Part shown: positions 56,895-64,000 of the stretch, piece by piece
Position numbering within the stretch: position 1 is the first letter of the stretch
Layout: each line of letters starts with the position of its first letter
From: Thalassocella blandensis
GTDB taxonomy: Bacteria > Pseudomonadota > Gammaproteobacteria > Pseudomonadales > Cellvibrionaceae
Length of the DNA stretch: 64,000 nt
Reading direction: 5' to 3'
NCBI GenBank assembly: GCA_902141825.1
Contig: CABFPG010000008.1
Location: 124,001-188,000, forward strand
Program-made: the position numbers and the translations under genes
Notes under the pieces: model-generated
The model's input: the letters and a program-made list of their open reading frames with translations, nothing else
What the model was told of the DNA's origin: nothing
Database searches by the model: none

Positions 56895-58991
56895 TTGACC
56901 GAGCCAACAGGCACTAATCACGTCACTACCGCACCGATCAGTTTTTATACTGACGATTCAGGTGCTCTTTTTGCTCGCCTACTGTCCACGGAATCCCCCG
57001 CTGCTCTGGATCGCTCCGTCATTTTATCTCTAATTGAAAAGCAAGGCTTTGCCCACTTTCAAATAGATCCTTCCATCCTCGACGCGCTCATTGAAAAAGC
57101 TCAATCTCAGCAAGAGGATGTAATGCTGGTGGCCAGCCCACCCAGCTACGTCGCGTTAGATTTTGAGTACGACCCAGAAACACGCAAGCTTCACGCAATC
57201 TTAAGCGAATCTGACATTGAACACGATATTTCCTTTCACACCATTCAACACACCATCGAAAGCGAAGGATGGCAAAATTATGGGGTTAAGCAACATCTCA
57301 TTTCCGACCTGATTGCCAAGGCTCAGAAAAAAGAATTGGGCAATTTCGTTGTGGGTGAAAAACCAGTATTCACCCACATTATTTTTATGCAAGATGACGA
57401 CAGCAACACACTGTTTGCCCATCTGAGTTCAAGCGAAGAAGATCTGCACAATTCAGTTTCGACATTACAGCAAATGCTCGAAGATCAGCAATTTGCTGAC
57501 TATTACCTTGAGCCCAATGCGTTAGAAGGCGTACTCAAAAAAGCTCATGCAAATGAACGGGGCCGATATGCAGTTGGCGAAAAACGAGATGCTCGCCTGG
57601 CTATAGAGTTCGACGATGAGCTTATGACTGCCTTTATGACAGTTCATCCACCGTGTGGTGGTAGAGATCTCGACCAGCATTTATTAGAGGTGGGCCTCGC
57701 CAACGCAGGTGTTGATATCAGCTGCTGTGACAACGCCACACTTGAAAAAATTCTCAACAGCAAACACGCGAAAAAAAGTCCGTTCGCATTTGGCGTAGAA
57801 CCAGTAGACGGGAAAGATACGAAATTTGAAGCCCTGGTACAGGAGATAGAACACATTACACCGGAAGAATCCAAATCCGGGAAAATCGACTTGCGCGAAA
57901 TTATAAATTTCACGCAAGTCGACGTAGGAGAAAAATTAATGCAGCGCATCCCAGCGGTGCCAGGAATTAACGGACGCAATGTAAAGGGACAAGTCATTCC
58001 CGCTGTTGATGGCGAAGAAATCCCGTTTAATGTCGACCTTTCAGGAGCGACAATCTGCCCAGATGACGACAATCTGTTAATTGCAACAGAGAGAGGTCAC
58101 CCTGTAATTCTTGCTGACGGGGTTAGAGTAGATAAGACACTGATTGTAAACAACGTGGACATGGCCTCTGGAAATATTAATTACGACGGTTCATTGATGG
58201 TAAAAGGTGAAGTATTCCCCGGAATGAAGATTAAAGTTACCGGAGATATATGCGTACAAGGCGTGGTCACCAAAGCAAGCTTACATGCCAAAAACAACAT
58301 TAACGTTCTCTGTGGCATTATTGGTTCAGACCCCTCAAAAGATGGAGAGGAATCACCTCCGGCGATAATAAAAGCAGGGGGCAATATCACTGCACAGTAT
58401 GCAACACAAAGCAAAATCACCGCGGGTATTGATGTTGATATAAAAGAGTACTTGAGCCATTGCGAAGTGGAAGCAAAAAACAAAATATTAGTTGGCCAAA
58501 GCGGTGGCAAAGGCAAAATATTTGGCGGTACCTGCTTTGCACAATCCGGGATAGAGGCGAACTCACTGGGAACAGACGGTTCTGTCAAAACTTTCGTTAG
58601 CGCAGGAACACCTCACCACCAACAAAAGCAATTTGAAAACTTGCAATCTTCTTTAAATAACCGAAAAGATCAAGCCAAACAACTAAAAACACTAAAGCAC
58701 AAATACACACTGGCCGTAAAAGAAAACCCTCAGGACGTGGAAAAGCTGAGCAAAATAAAATCCATTCGCAAAGTGCTAAGTAACCTGACAGAAGAAATTG
58801 AAAAAATGGAAGCAACGCTCAATAAAATCAACCGCTTTTTCAAGGAAGGCAAAAAAGCCAGCGTCATAGTCAGAAAAACAACCTTCCCCAACGTAACAAT
58901 TTCCATCAACGGTGCCGAGTTTATTATTCGTCAAAACTCTAAAGGTGGCATGTTTACAAAAATTGGCAGCGACATTCGCTGGCAAAACTAG
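56895..58991 (+). CDS. FapA/DUF342 protein with four-fold repeated N-terminal module
   Basis: A 698-residue cytoplasmic protein of the DUF342 (flagellar assembly protein A) family. The start is TTG at 56895 with AGGT about eight bases before it; no ATG is available. Residues 14-303 contain four related modules of about 74 residues. Each has a short beta segment, a helix pair and an end motif: MLVASPP, FVVGEKP, YAVGEKR and FAFGVEP at about 77, 151, 225 and 297. The last module is the normal FapA N-terminus. The polymer-like beta core (about 330-565) has VPGINGRNVKGQVIPAVDGEE and repeated KAGGNITAQ/NNINVLCGIIG turns. Residues 570-660 look like a coiled coil. No flagellar genes are nearby. The function is unknown. 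Confidence 0.85.
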   Translation: MTEPTGTNHVTTAPISFYTDDSGALFARLLSTESPAALDRSVILSLIEKQGFAHFQIDPSILDALIEKAQSQQEDVMLVASPPSYVALDFEYDPETRKLHAILSESDIEHDISFHTIQHTIESEGWQNYGVKQHLISDLIAKAQKKELGNFVVGEKPVFTHIIFMQDDDSNTLFAHLSSSEEDLHNSVSTLQQMLEDQQFADYYLEPNALEGVLKKAHANERGRYAVGEKRDARLAIEFDDELMTAFMTVHPPCGGRDLDQHLLEVGLANAGVDISCCDNATLEKILNSKHAKKSPFAFGVEPVDGKDTKFEALVQEIEHITPEESKSGKIDLREIINFTQVDVGEKLMQRIPAVPGINGRNVKGQVIPAVDGEEIPFNVDLSGATICPDDDNLLIATERGHPVILADGVRVDKTLIVNNVDMASGNINYDGSLMVKGEVFPGMKIKVTGDICVQGVVTKASLHAKNNINVLCGIIGSDPSKDGEESPPAIIKAGGNITAQYATQSKITAGIDVDIKEYLSHCEVEAKNKILVGQSGGKGKIFGGTCFAQSGIEANSLGTDGSVKTFVSAGTPHHQQKQFENLQSSLNNRKDQAKQLKTLKHKYTLAVKENPQDVEKLSKIKSIRKVLSNLTEEIEKMEATLNKINRFFKEGKKASVIVRKTTFPNVTISINGAEFIIRQNSKGGMFTKIGSDIRWQN

Positions 58992-59015
58992 CCTTACCTT
59001 TTGCGCCTGCGATAA

Positions 59016-60995
59016 TTACTGTTTTCCACCTATTCGATACATCAATTTACCTGGGAATTTTTCATCTGTAACGCGTGTAAATTCAGCCGGTATTTTTTGA
59101 TTACGCCAGAGCTTTAGCGCTGCTTGATCCCAGACAACAAACGTTGGGCAGTTCTCTGCGTCTGCTTGAGCCTGAATTTGACAACGGCTGAGCAAACTGA
59201 GATTTCTTGCGATTCGCTCTCGTTGCTGGTAATTGATTTTATGTGAAGCCAACGTTCCCTGATATCCCATGTACATTGTTCTACCTGATAACGTTGCAGC
59301 GGCATTGTGGTCTGTCGCTGAAACAATAATATCCTCAGACGCTGTCTGCTCACGAATAAATTTTGCCATCACCAATTTATCCGGACTATACACCTGGTAA
59401 TTCGGCGACTCCTTAACAATACGATATAACTCATAGATTCCAGGGCCAGACAACACCAGACAAAACATCCCCGTCAGTACTCGGTTAACCCAGGGCTGCG
59501 TTATGCAAGCAAACCCGAGCTGTCCAAACACGCACAAAAACATCGCAAAAACAGCCAGAAAAACTTTTAGTTGATCCCACTCCCAAACGGCTAACTTAAT
59601 AAAATTCCCAACCAGGAATAGAAATATTAATACTATTACGGCAAATCGTCGCTGACTGAAAATCACCACCAATAAAAACGCGAACAGCCATTGCGGAGCA
59701 TTGGTCACCCACATATAAGCACTGCGCGTCACCCCTTCCCCCACGGTTGACGCCAGCGGTATGCTCCAACCCGGCATCAGAGAAATCATGCCAGACTTGC
59801 CTAAAAGCAAAGGAAAGAAACACAACGCCAATAAAGAAGGGGCCACCACACACAATACTTGTATCCATTCACGGGACAAAAATACTGCGGTCAACGTTTT
59901 CTGACCACCGCGCAAAGCGACAACCGACGAAACTACAGCGGGCAAGCCGAGATATAAACCAATAAATAAAGCGGTAAAAATAAAAAAATGCGTGTGCGCG
60001 AGCGGCATCAGCCCAAGTAAAATTCCGATAATAATAAAATGCAAATGCGTTTGTACGGGAACGTCTTGTACAGTCTTATCTTCCGCCTCATTCAGTGCCT
60101 TGTTCAACAGCAACCAAACACATGCCAAGCTCGCAGCAACACCTAACATTGCACTTCGCTGCGTTACCCAGATAGTGCTTAACCAGGTAGTAAATGGATA
60201 TCCGTCATTGATTTTCGACCATGAATAAGCTTCAGGAAACGCGGTAATCGCAAAATAACTACCGCCACCAAAGACCAGACTCCAGGGCAGCAAGGGAAAT
60301 TTTTTACCATTTAAAAATACAAATATGACAGACCAAAGCAACAACCACTGCCAGGCAAACAACCAAGGCAAACTCACGAGTTCTGATGATGGCCACCAAA
60401 GCATCGCCGACCAGAAATTGATAAAAAATGGATATGAAAGTCGTTCCCCGGCATATAAATGATACTGAGCCGGAAAATCACCGACAAAAGTAAAGTGACT
60501 AATCATCCCCAAATGAAACGTTAGATCACCATAATTATTCACCCAGGGCGTTTTAATGTCCGCCGCCACAAAAAACAAGCTGTAACCCAGCACACAATGA
60601 AATGCACACCAGATAATGAACGTTGGCTGAAATATGGCGCTCAAGGAATTTGAAAATACTGCCAGAGCATTAAATAAAGATTCACGCGAAACAAAAAAAC
60701 TCAGCAAAATCACAAAGGCCGGAATCATCGTCACTACCGACCAAGGCAACAACAAACATTTCCCCAGCAAAGCCAGCGCAAGATGAAGCAACAAACCTAA
60801 CAACCATGCCAGCGGCACAACGTCATTCCGCTTCATGAAATTTGTTTTATACGCCAAGCGAGTTCGCGCACCGAGGCACTGCAACTTATCGATGACCAGA
60901 TAACCTAGAACATATTGTGTAAAAGTCACTACAACCGCACCAAGCAACGTTAAAAAATCAAAAATTTGCAAACTGTTCTGGAGAGTTGAATCCAT
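59016..60995 (-). CDS. Polytopic membrane protein, possible GT-C-type glycosyltransferase
   Basis: A 659-residue inner-membrane protein with roughly 12-13 hydrophobic segments and a soluble C-terminal part of about 130 residues. A periplasmic loop near residues 150-180 reads YGDLTFHLGMISHFTFVGDFP...LYAGERLSYPF, a pattern I associate with predicted GT-C glycosyltransferases. The C-terminal segment contains SATDHNAAATLSGRTMYMGYQG, as seen after the membrane part of such proteins. I cannot name a family with certainty. It ends 24 bases from the convergent FapA-like gene and is divergent from a PMT-family gene, so a shared glycosylation function is possible. Confidence 0.65.
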   Translation of the reverse strand: MDSTLQNSLQIFDFLTLLGAVVVTFTQYVLGYLVIDKLQCLGARTRLAYKTNFMKRNDVVPLAWLLGLLLHLALALLGKCLLLPWSVVTMIPAFVILLSFFVSRESLFNALAVFSNSLSAIFQPTFIIWCAFHCVLGYSLFFVAADIKTPWVNNYGDLTFHLGMISHFTFVGDFPAQYHLYAGERLSYPFFINFWSAMLWWPSSELVSLPWLFAWQWLLLWSVIFVFLNGKKFPLLPWSLVFGGGSYFAITAFPEAYSWSKINDGYPFTTWLSTIWVTQRSAMLGVAASLACVWLLLNKALNEAEDKTVQDVPVQTHLHFIIIGILLGLMPLAHTHFFIFTALFIGLYLGLPAVVSSVVALRGGQKTLTAVFLSREWIQVLCVVAPSLLALCFFPLLLGKSGMISLMPGWSIPLASTVGEGVTRSAYMWVTNAPQWLFAFLLVVIFSQRRFAVIVLIFLFLVGNFIKLAVWEWDQLKVFLAVFAMFLCVFGQLGFACITQPWVNRVLTGMFCLVLSGPGIYELYRIVKESPNYQVYSPDKLVMAKFIREQTASEDIIVSATDHNAAATLSGRTMYMGYQGTLASHKINYQQRERIARNLSLLSRCQIQAQADAENCPTFVVWDQAALKLWRNQKIPAEFTRVTDEKFPGKLMYRIGGKQ

Positions 60996-61195
60996 GAATA
61001 AACCTGTACTTAGCCAACTGGGAAAAGATGAGTCTGGTAAAAACTAAACGTGATAAACCATTAATTATCGCTGATGTTGCGCGGCTGCGGCAGTATAAAT
61101 CGAGCAATTGCTGAGCGCCAATGCTCATTTAACACAATAATGGACTTCCTATCGGCCTTGCTCTTTCCTACAATGGCCGATTATTTTGTTTGAGG

Positions 61196-62722
61196 ATGAA
61201 CCAACGCATGTCGCTCGCCCCAGGCTCTACTTTCGGCCCTATTCGATCATATATCACTCAACACCCAATTCGCACACTAAGCTTCTTACTATTGTGCCTG
61301 GGCTTTATTTCACGCTACATGCTAATTGCTTTGCCGAATTCTGCAGTTTTCGATGAAGTACACTTCAATTATTTTTCAGCGTTCTACTATACAGGGCAAT
61401 ACTATTACGACATACACCCTCCACTTGGCAAATTGCTAATTGCATTGAGCGCACTTCCTTTCGGCGGCATCGCTCCAGAAGAGGTTGTACGCACAATCAG
61501 CGCCGAATACCCATCAGACATTTACATCGTTCTTCGTTCCCTTCCGGCTTTTTTCAGTGCGCTTTTGCCATTCATTATTTTTCAAGTTGCACTGGAATTA
61601 AATATTCGCACCCGCGCAGCATTTCTTGCCGGCTTTATGGTGGTGTTTGACAATGCGTTACTACTGCAAGGAAAACTCATTCTGCTGGATGCCATGCTGC
61701 TGACCTTTGGTTTTTCCGCTCTCTGGTTGCTATTACGCTCCAGAAGAACACAACAGCACTTACTCTTGATTCCTGTTGGAATTTTGGCCGGCTGTAGCAT
61801 CTCAGTAAAATGGATTGGGGTTTCCTTTCTGGGGTTAATCGGCCTTATCATGATTTTCGATTGGTTATATTCTCTCTGGCGAAACGGCTGGCAGAACCGC
61901 CCGTTTCTCGCGGGCCTGGCCGTGCTGGGGCTAACGCTTCTCACCTACACATCGACCTTTGCCATACACTTCGCGCTGCTACCTGTTTCTCACCAACAGG
62001 GCGATCAATTTATGTCCGCGGACTTTCAATCTACGCTACAAGGCAGCCGCTACCATGGAGCGACGTCAGTCATCCGAAATTTCCATTGCCCGCCAGACTA
62101 TAAACATTCACTGTCCTATGGCGCTCCCGACACCAGCGTAAGCTCTTCGGAAAAGTTATTTTGCAAAATTGAATGGACAGAAATTCATTCCCCCAGCTTT
62201 TTGCAAAAGCTCATCGAACTCAATCGAACGATGTATACCACCAACCAGGGACTATCCAAATCTCATCCAGATGCCAGTGCCTGGTACACCTGGCCAATGA
62301 TGAGCAAAGCACTTTATTACTGGTACAAGGATGGAGCGCGGATATATTTAGCCGGCAACCCGATAGTATGGTGGTTTGGATTCATTGCCGTGTTAACAAT
62401 GCTTGCAGGCAGCTTCTTCTTGCCGCAATGGCGCAAACTGCCAGCATTCTGGATTTTGCAGATTGGCTTCTGGTCTAACATGCTGCCGTTCATGCTGGTC
62501 AATCGGGTTATGTTTATGTATCACTATTTGACCAGTCTGGGGTATACCATCCTGATGCTGGCCCTTCTTATTGATCAATTTAAACACCGCAATAAATTTG
62601 TTTGGGCATTTCTTGCTGCCTCGTTTTTGGGATTTATCGTACTAAGCCCGTTAACTTTTGGTGCAAATTGGTATGGCAGTGATTTGATGTGGCTGTTAAA
62701 GTTGGCGGGCTGGCACCCATAG
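61196..62722 (+). CDS. PMT-family phospholipid-carrier-dependent glycosyltransferase (GT39-like)
   Basis: Predicted to move a sugar from a polyprenyl-phosphate carrier to protein or glycan on the periplasmic side. The motif AVFDEVHFNYFSAFYYTGQYYYDIHPPLGK near residue 50-80 carries the catalytic Asp-Glu and the HPPLGK sequence of protein O-mannosyltransferases. LDAMLLTFGFSALWLLL and ISVKWIGVSFLGL also match. About ten membrane segments are visible. Length is about 508 aa. The start is uncertain: ATG at 61196 or 61208. The large soluble MIR domain of eukaryotic PMTs is absent. No sugar-carrier synthase is in the window. Confidence 0.87.
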   Translation: MNQRMSLAPGSTFGPIRSYITQHPIRTLSFLLLCLGFISRYMLIALPNSAVFDEVHFNYFSAFYYTGQYYYDIHPPLGKLLIALSALPFGGIAPEEVVRTISAEYPSDIYIVLRSLPAFFSALLPFIIFQVALELNIRTRAAFLAGFMVVFDNALLLQGKLILLDAMLLTFGFSALWLLLRSRRTQQHLLLIPVGILAGCSISVKWIGVSFLGLIGLIMIFDWLYSLWRNGWQNRPFLAGLAVLGLTLLTYTSTFAIHFALLPVSHQQGDQFMSADFQSTLQGSRYHGATSVIRNFHCPPDYKHSLSYGAPDTSVSSSEKLFCKIEWTEIHSPSFLQKLIELNRTMYTTNQGLSKSHPDASAWYTWPMMSKALYYWYKDGARIYLAGNPIVWWFGFIAVLTMLAGSFFLPQWRKLPAFWILQIGFWSNMLPFMLVNRVMFMYHYLTSLGYTILMLALLIDQFKHRNKFVWAFLAASFLGFIVLSPLTFGANWYGSDLMWLLKLAGWHP

Positions 62723-63065
62723 CGCGATTTTCGCGCAAAGCAAAAATGGCAAACGCTCGAATATGTCAGCGACTTGTGCCATATTTGTCATTACTTTTAT
62801 GCAAATAGTGCAGTTTATTAGCACCTGGGGAAATACAAAAGATTCTTCACTCAAACAGTTGTTTGCTTGGCTTCAAACTTGCAAAGCTTAGCGACAACAA
62901 AGAGCCCTGATTGTGAACTTGAGCGCCTAGACCTCACATTCTTATGCGACAAAGATCAGAGCCTGACGACGAAAGTATTGCCAACACGATAACTTTCGCG
63001 TAAAACACGTGTTCAGTTGTAGCGAACACGATAACGACTAACTCGCTTAATTTACAGACAGCGTC
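62723..63065. other. Intergenic region upstream of the ECF sigma gene, with repeats
   Basis: About 340 bases without a gene. It contains a direct repeat AACACGATAAC at 62983-62993 and 63025-63035, and between the copies a perfect palindrome AACACGTGTT (63004-63013). A short hairpin (GCGCGATTTTCGCGC) lies just after the PMT gene. No standard sigma-70 promoter is obvious. Confidence 0.6.
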
Positions 63066-63614
63066 ATGGCTATAGAAAATAAGACAGCGTTAGAAGAACT
63101 CTTTCAATCTCAAGGTCCCGGCCTTGTGAGATTTTTGAGCAAAAAAGTAAGAAACCCGGAAGACGCTGAAGACATAGCCCAAAACGCCTTCATCCGCATC
63201 CAGCGCATCGAAAATCTGAACCAGCTAGACAACCTCAAAGCCTACCTATATCAAACCGCTTCCAATTTGGCGATTGACCAAATTCGCAGGGACAAGCTGC
63301 ATAATAATTACGTCAACCAGGAAACGACCAAGTATTTAGGCAACGATGACTGCGGCCCCAGCGCAGCAGACGATTGCTCTCCAGAACGCATCATTTCGGC
63401 AAAACGTCAATTGAAAGAAATCCGTCATGCTTTAGACAATTTGCCAGTGAAATGCCGACAAGCATTTCTTTTACACCGCAGCAAAGGCTTATCGTATTCG
63501 GAAATCGCAGAAGAAATGTGCGTATCCGTTTCAAGCGTCGAGAAATATATTCTGCAATCCTTAAAAACATGCAGAAAGGCGCTAGCCAAAATAGGTGACG
63601 AAGAAATCGTTTAA
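63066..63614 (+). CDS. ECF sigma factor, FecI-like
   Basis: An extracytoplasmic-function RNA polymerase sigma factor of 182 residues. Region 2 contains LVRFLSKKVRNPEDAEDIAQNAFIRI and LKAYLYQTASNLAIDQIRR. Region 4 contains NLPVKCRQAFLLHRSKGLSYSEIAEEMCVSVSSVEKYILQSLKTCRKAL. The sequence style is that of FecI-type sigma factors, which normally are followed by a FecR anti-sigma gene and a TonB-dependent receptor. No FecR is seen in the next 386 bases. The target genes are unknown. Confidence 0.92.
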   Translation: MAIENKTALEELFQSQGPGLVRFLSKKVRNPEDAEDIAQNAFIRIQRIENLNQLDNLKAYLYQTASNLAIDQIRRDKLHNNYVNQETTKYLGNDDCGPSAADDCSPERIISAKRQLKEIRHALDNLPVKCRQAFLLHRSKGLSYSEIAEEMCVSVSSVEKYILQSLKTCRKALAKIGDEEIV

Positions 63615-64000
63615 AACTCTTTTATCTTAACTTGAAGATAAAATAATTCGATAAATAGAGTTTGACCTTCAATTTACTAAAACGATTAAATCCGTAAATG
63701 CTTTAAAACCCGAACAATTTCAAGAGGAAATTGATGCGGTTAGCAAATCTCGTGGACTTTTTTTGGTGGTATTTGCCAACACAAACGTCTATAGATTAGA
63801 GCTTGCTTAAAAAGCTCAATACAGTAATAGAACTTTGGTCGCTGTTTGCACAAAACAGGTGATGCGTAAGACGGGACATAATCCCCTTCGCCAAAGTCAT
63901 ACTGCACCAAGATAAAGCACTTAGTACTTTAGAAGTGGACTTCTGACACTTTGGTTAACGTACACTACCCCATATAGTGCACATATCGTTGCAGGCTTTA
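63615..64000 (+). other. Region after the sigma gene: open frame without a start, and quasi-palindromes
   Basis: A plus-strand frame from about 63659 to 63811 encodes about 50 residues (ending FLVVFANTNVYRLELA and TAA) and is preceded by an in-frame stop, with no ATG, so it may be a gene fragment or chance. Two quasi-palindromes abut: AAAGCACTTAGTACTTT (63914-63930) and AGAAGTGGACTTCT (63931-63944). The rest shows nothing I recognise. Confidence 0.4.

Overview
The window looks like chromosomal DNA of a marine or plant-polysaccharide-degrading gammaproteobacterium, most likely in the Cellvibrionales (Saccharophagus/Teredinibacter/Cellvibrio neighbourhood). This rests on gammaproteobacterial gene orders (queA-tgt-secD-secF, der-bamB-yfgM-hisS-ispG-rodZ-pilF-rlmN-ndk, trmJ-iscR, pstSCAB-phoU), a lipoprotein GH3 beta-glucosidase, and moderate GC. 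It is inferred from gene content; no database search was possible. There is no prophage, no insertion sequence and no CRISPR array that I can see. Most of the window is core genome.

Layout. Positions 1-834 carry the 5' part of thrS (minus strand). A lone, very large SLBB polysaccharide-export protein follows on the plus strand, then tRNA-Val and tRNA-Asn genes with their own promoters. From 4.4 to 15.6 kb the minus strand carries a GH3 glucosidase, a soluble hybrid PAS histidine kinase, and secF, secD, tgt and queA (yajC is absent from its usual place). A tRNA-Leu(CAA) gene with a long leader and a small secreted protein of unknown function follow on the plus strand. From 17.3 to 25 kb the minus strand holds the methionine sulfoxide repair pair msrPQ, a periplasmic polyamine-type binding protein directly upstream of a transmembrane GGDEF-EAL protein, and an M13 metallopeptidase lipoprotein.

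From 25.2 to 34.3 kb lies a phosphate island: an outer-membrane porin, pstSCAB-phoU, and a Pit-type transporter with its DUF47 partner. Good matches to Pho boxes stand upstream of pstS and, as a triple repeat, upstream of the porin. The porin is therefore probably a phosphate-starvation porin that feeds the Pst transporter. From 34.5 to 44.1 kb is the conserved der-to-ndk housekeeping block. Two small plus-strand redox genes (a flavodoxin-fold protein and an exported glutathione peroxidase) precede a hybrid Fe-S assembly operon read on the minus strand: iscR-iscS-sufB-sufC-sufD-sufS-sufA-sufT-sufE. Two tandem IscR-type operators lie at its promoter. trmJ and the divergent suhB follow, then yceH.

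The last 7 kb is more accessory: a FapA/DUF342 protein whose N-terminal module is repeated four times with a period of about 74 residues, two divergent polytopic membrane proteins (one a PMT-family glycosyltransferase, one of GT-C-like appearance), and a FecI-like ECF sigma factor without a visible FecR partner. The final 386 bases carry only a short open frame without a start codon and two abutting quasi-palindromes.

Most interesting for follow-up: the binding protein/GGDEF-EAL pair (architecture like NspS-MbaA of Vibrio cholerae), the Pho-box-controlled porin, the hybrid Isc/Suf operon, the four-fold FapA N-terminal repeat, the missing yajC, and the long structured leader before tRNA-Leu.
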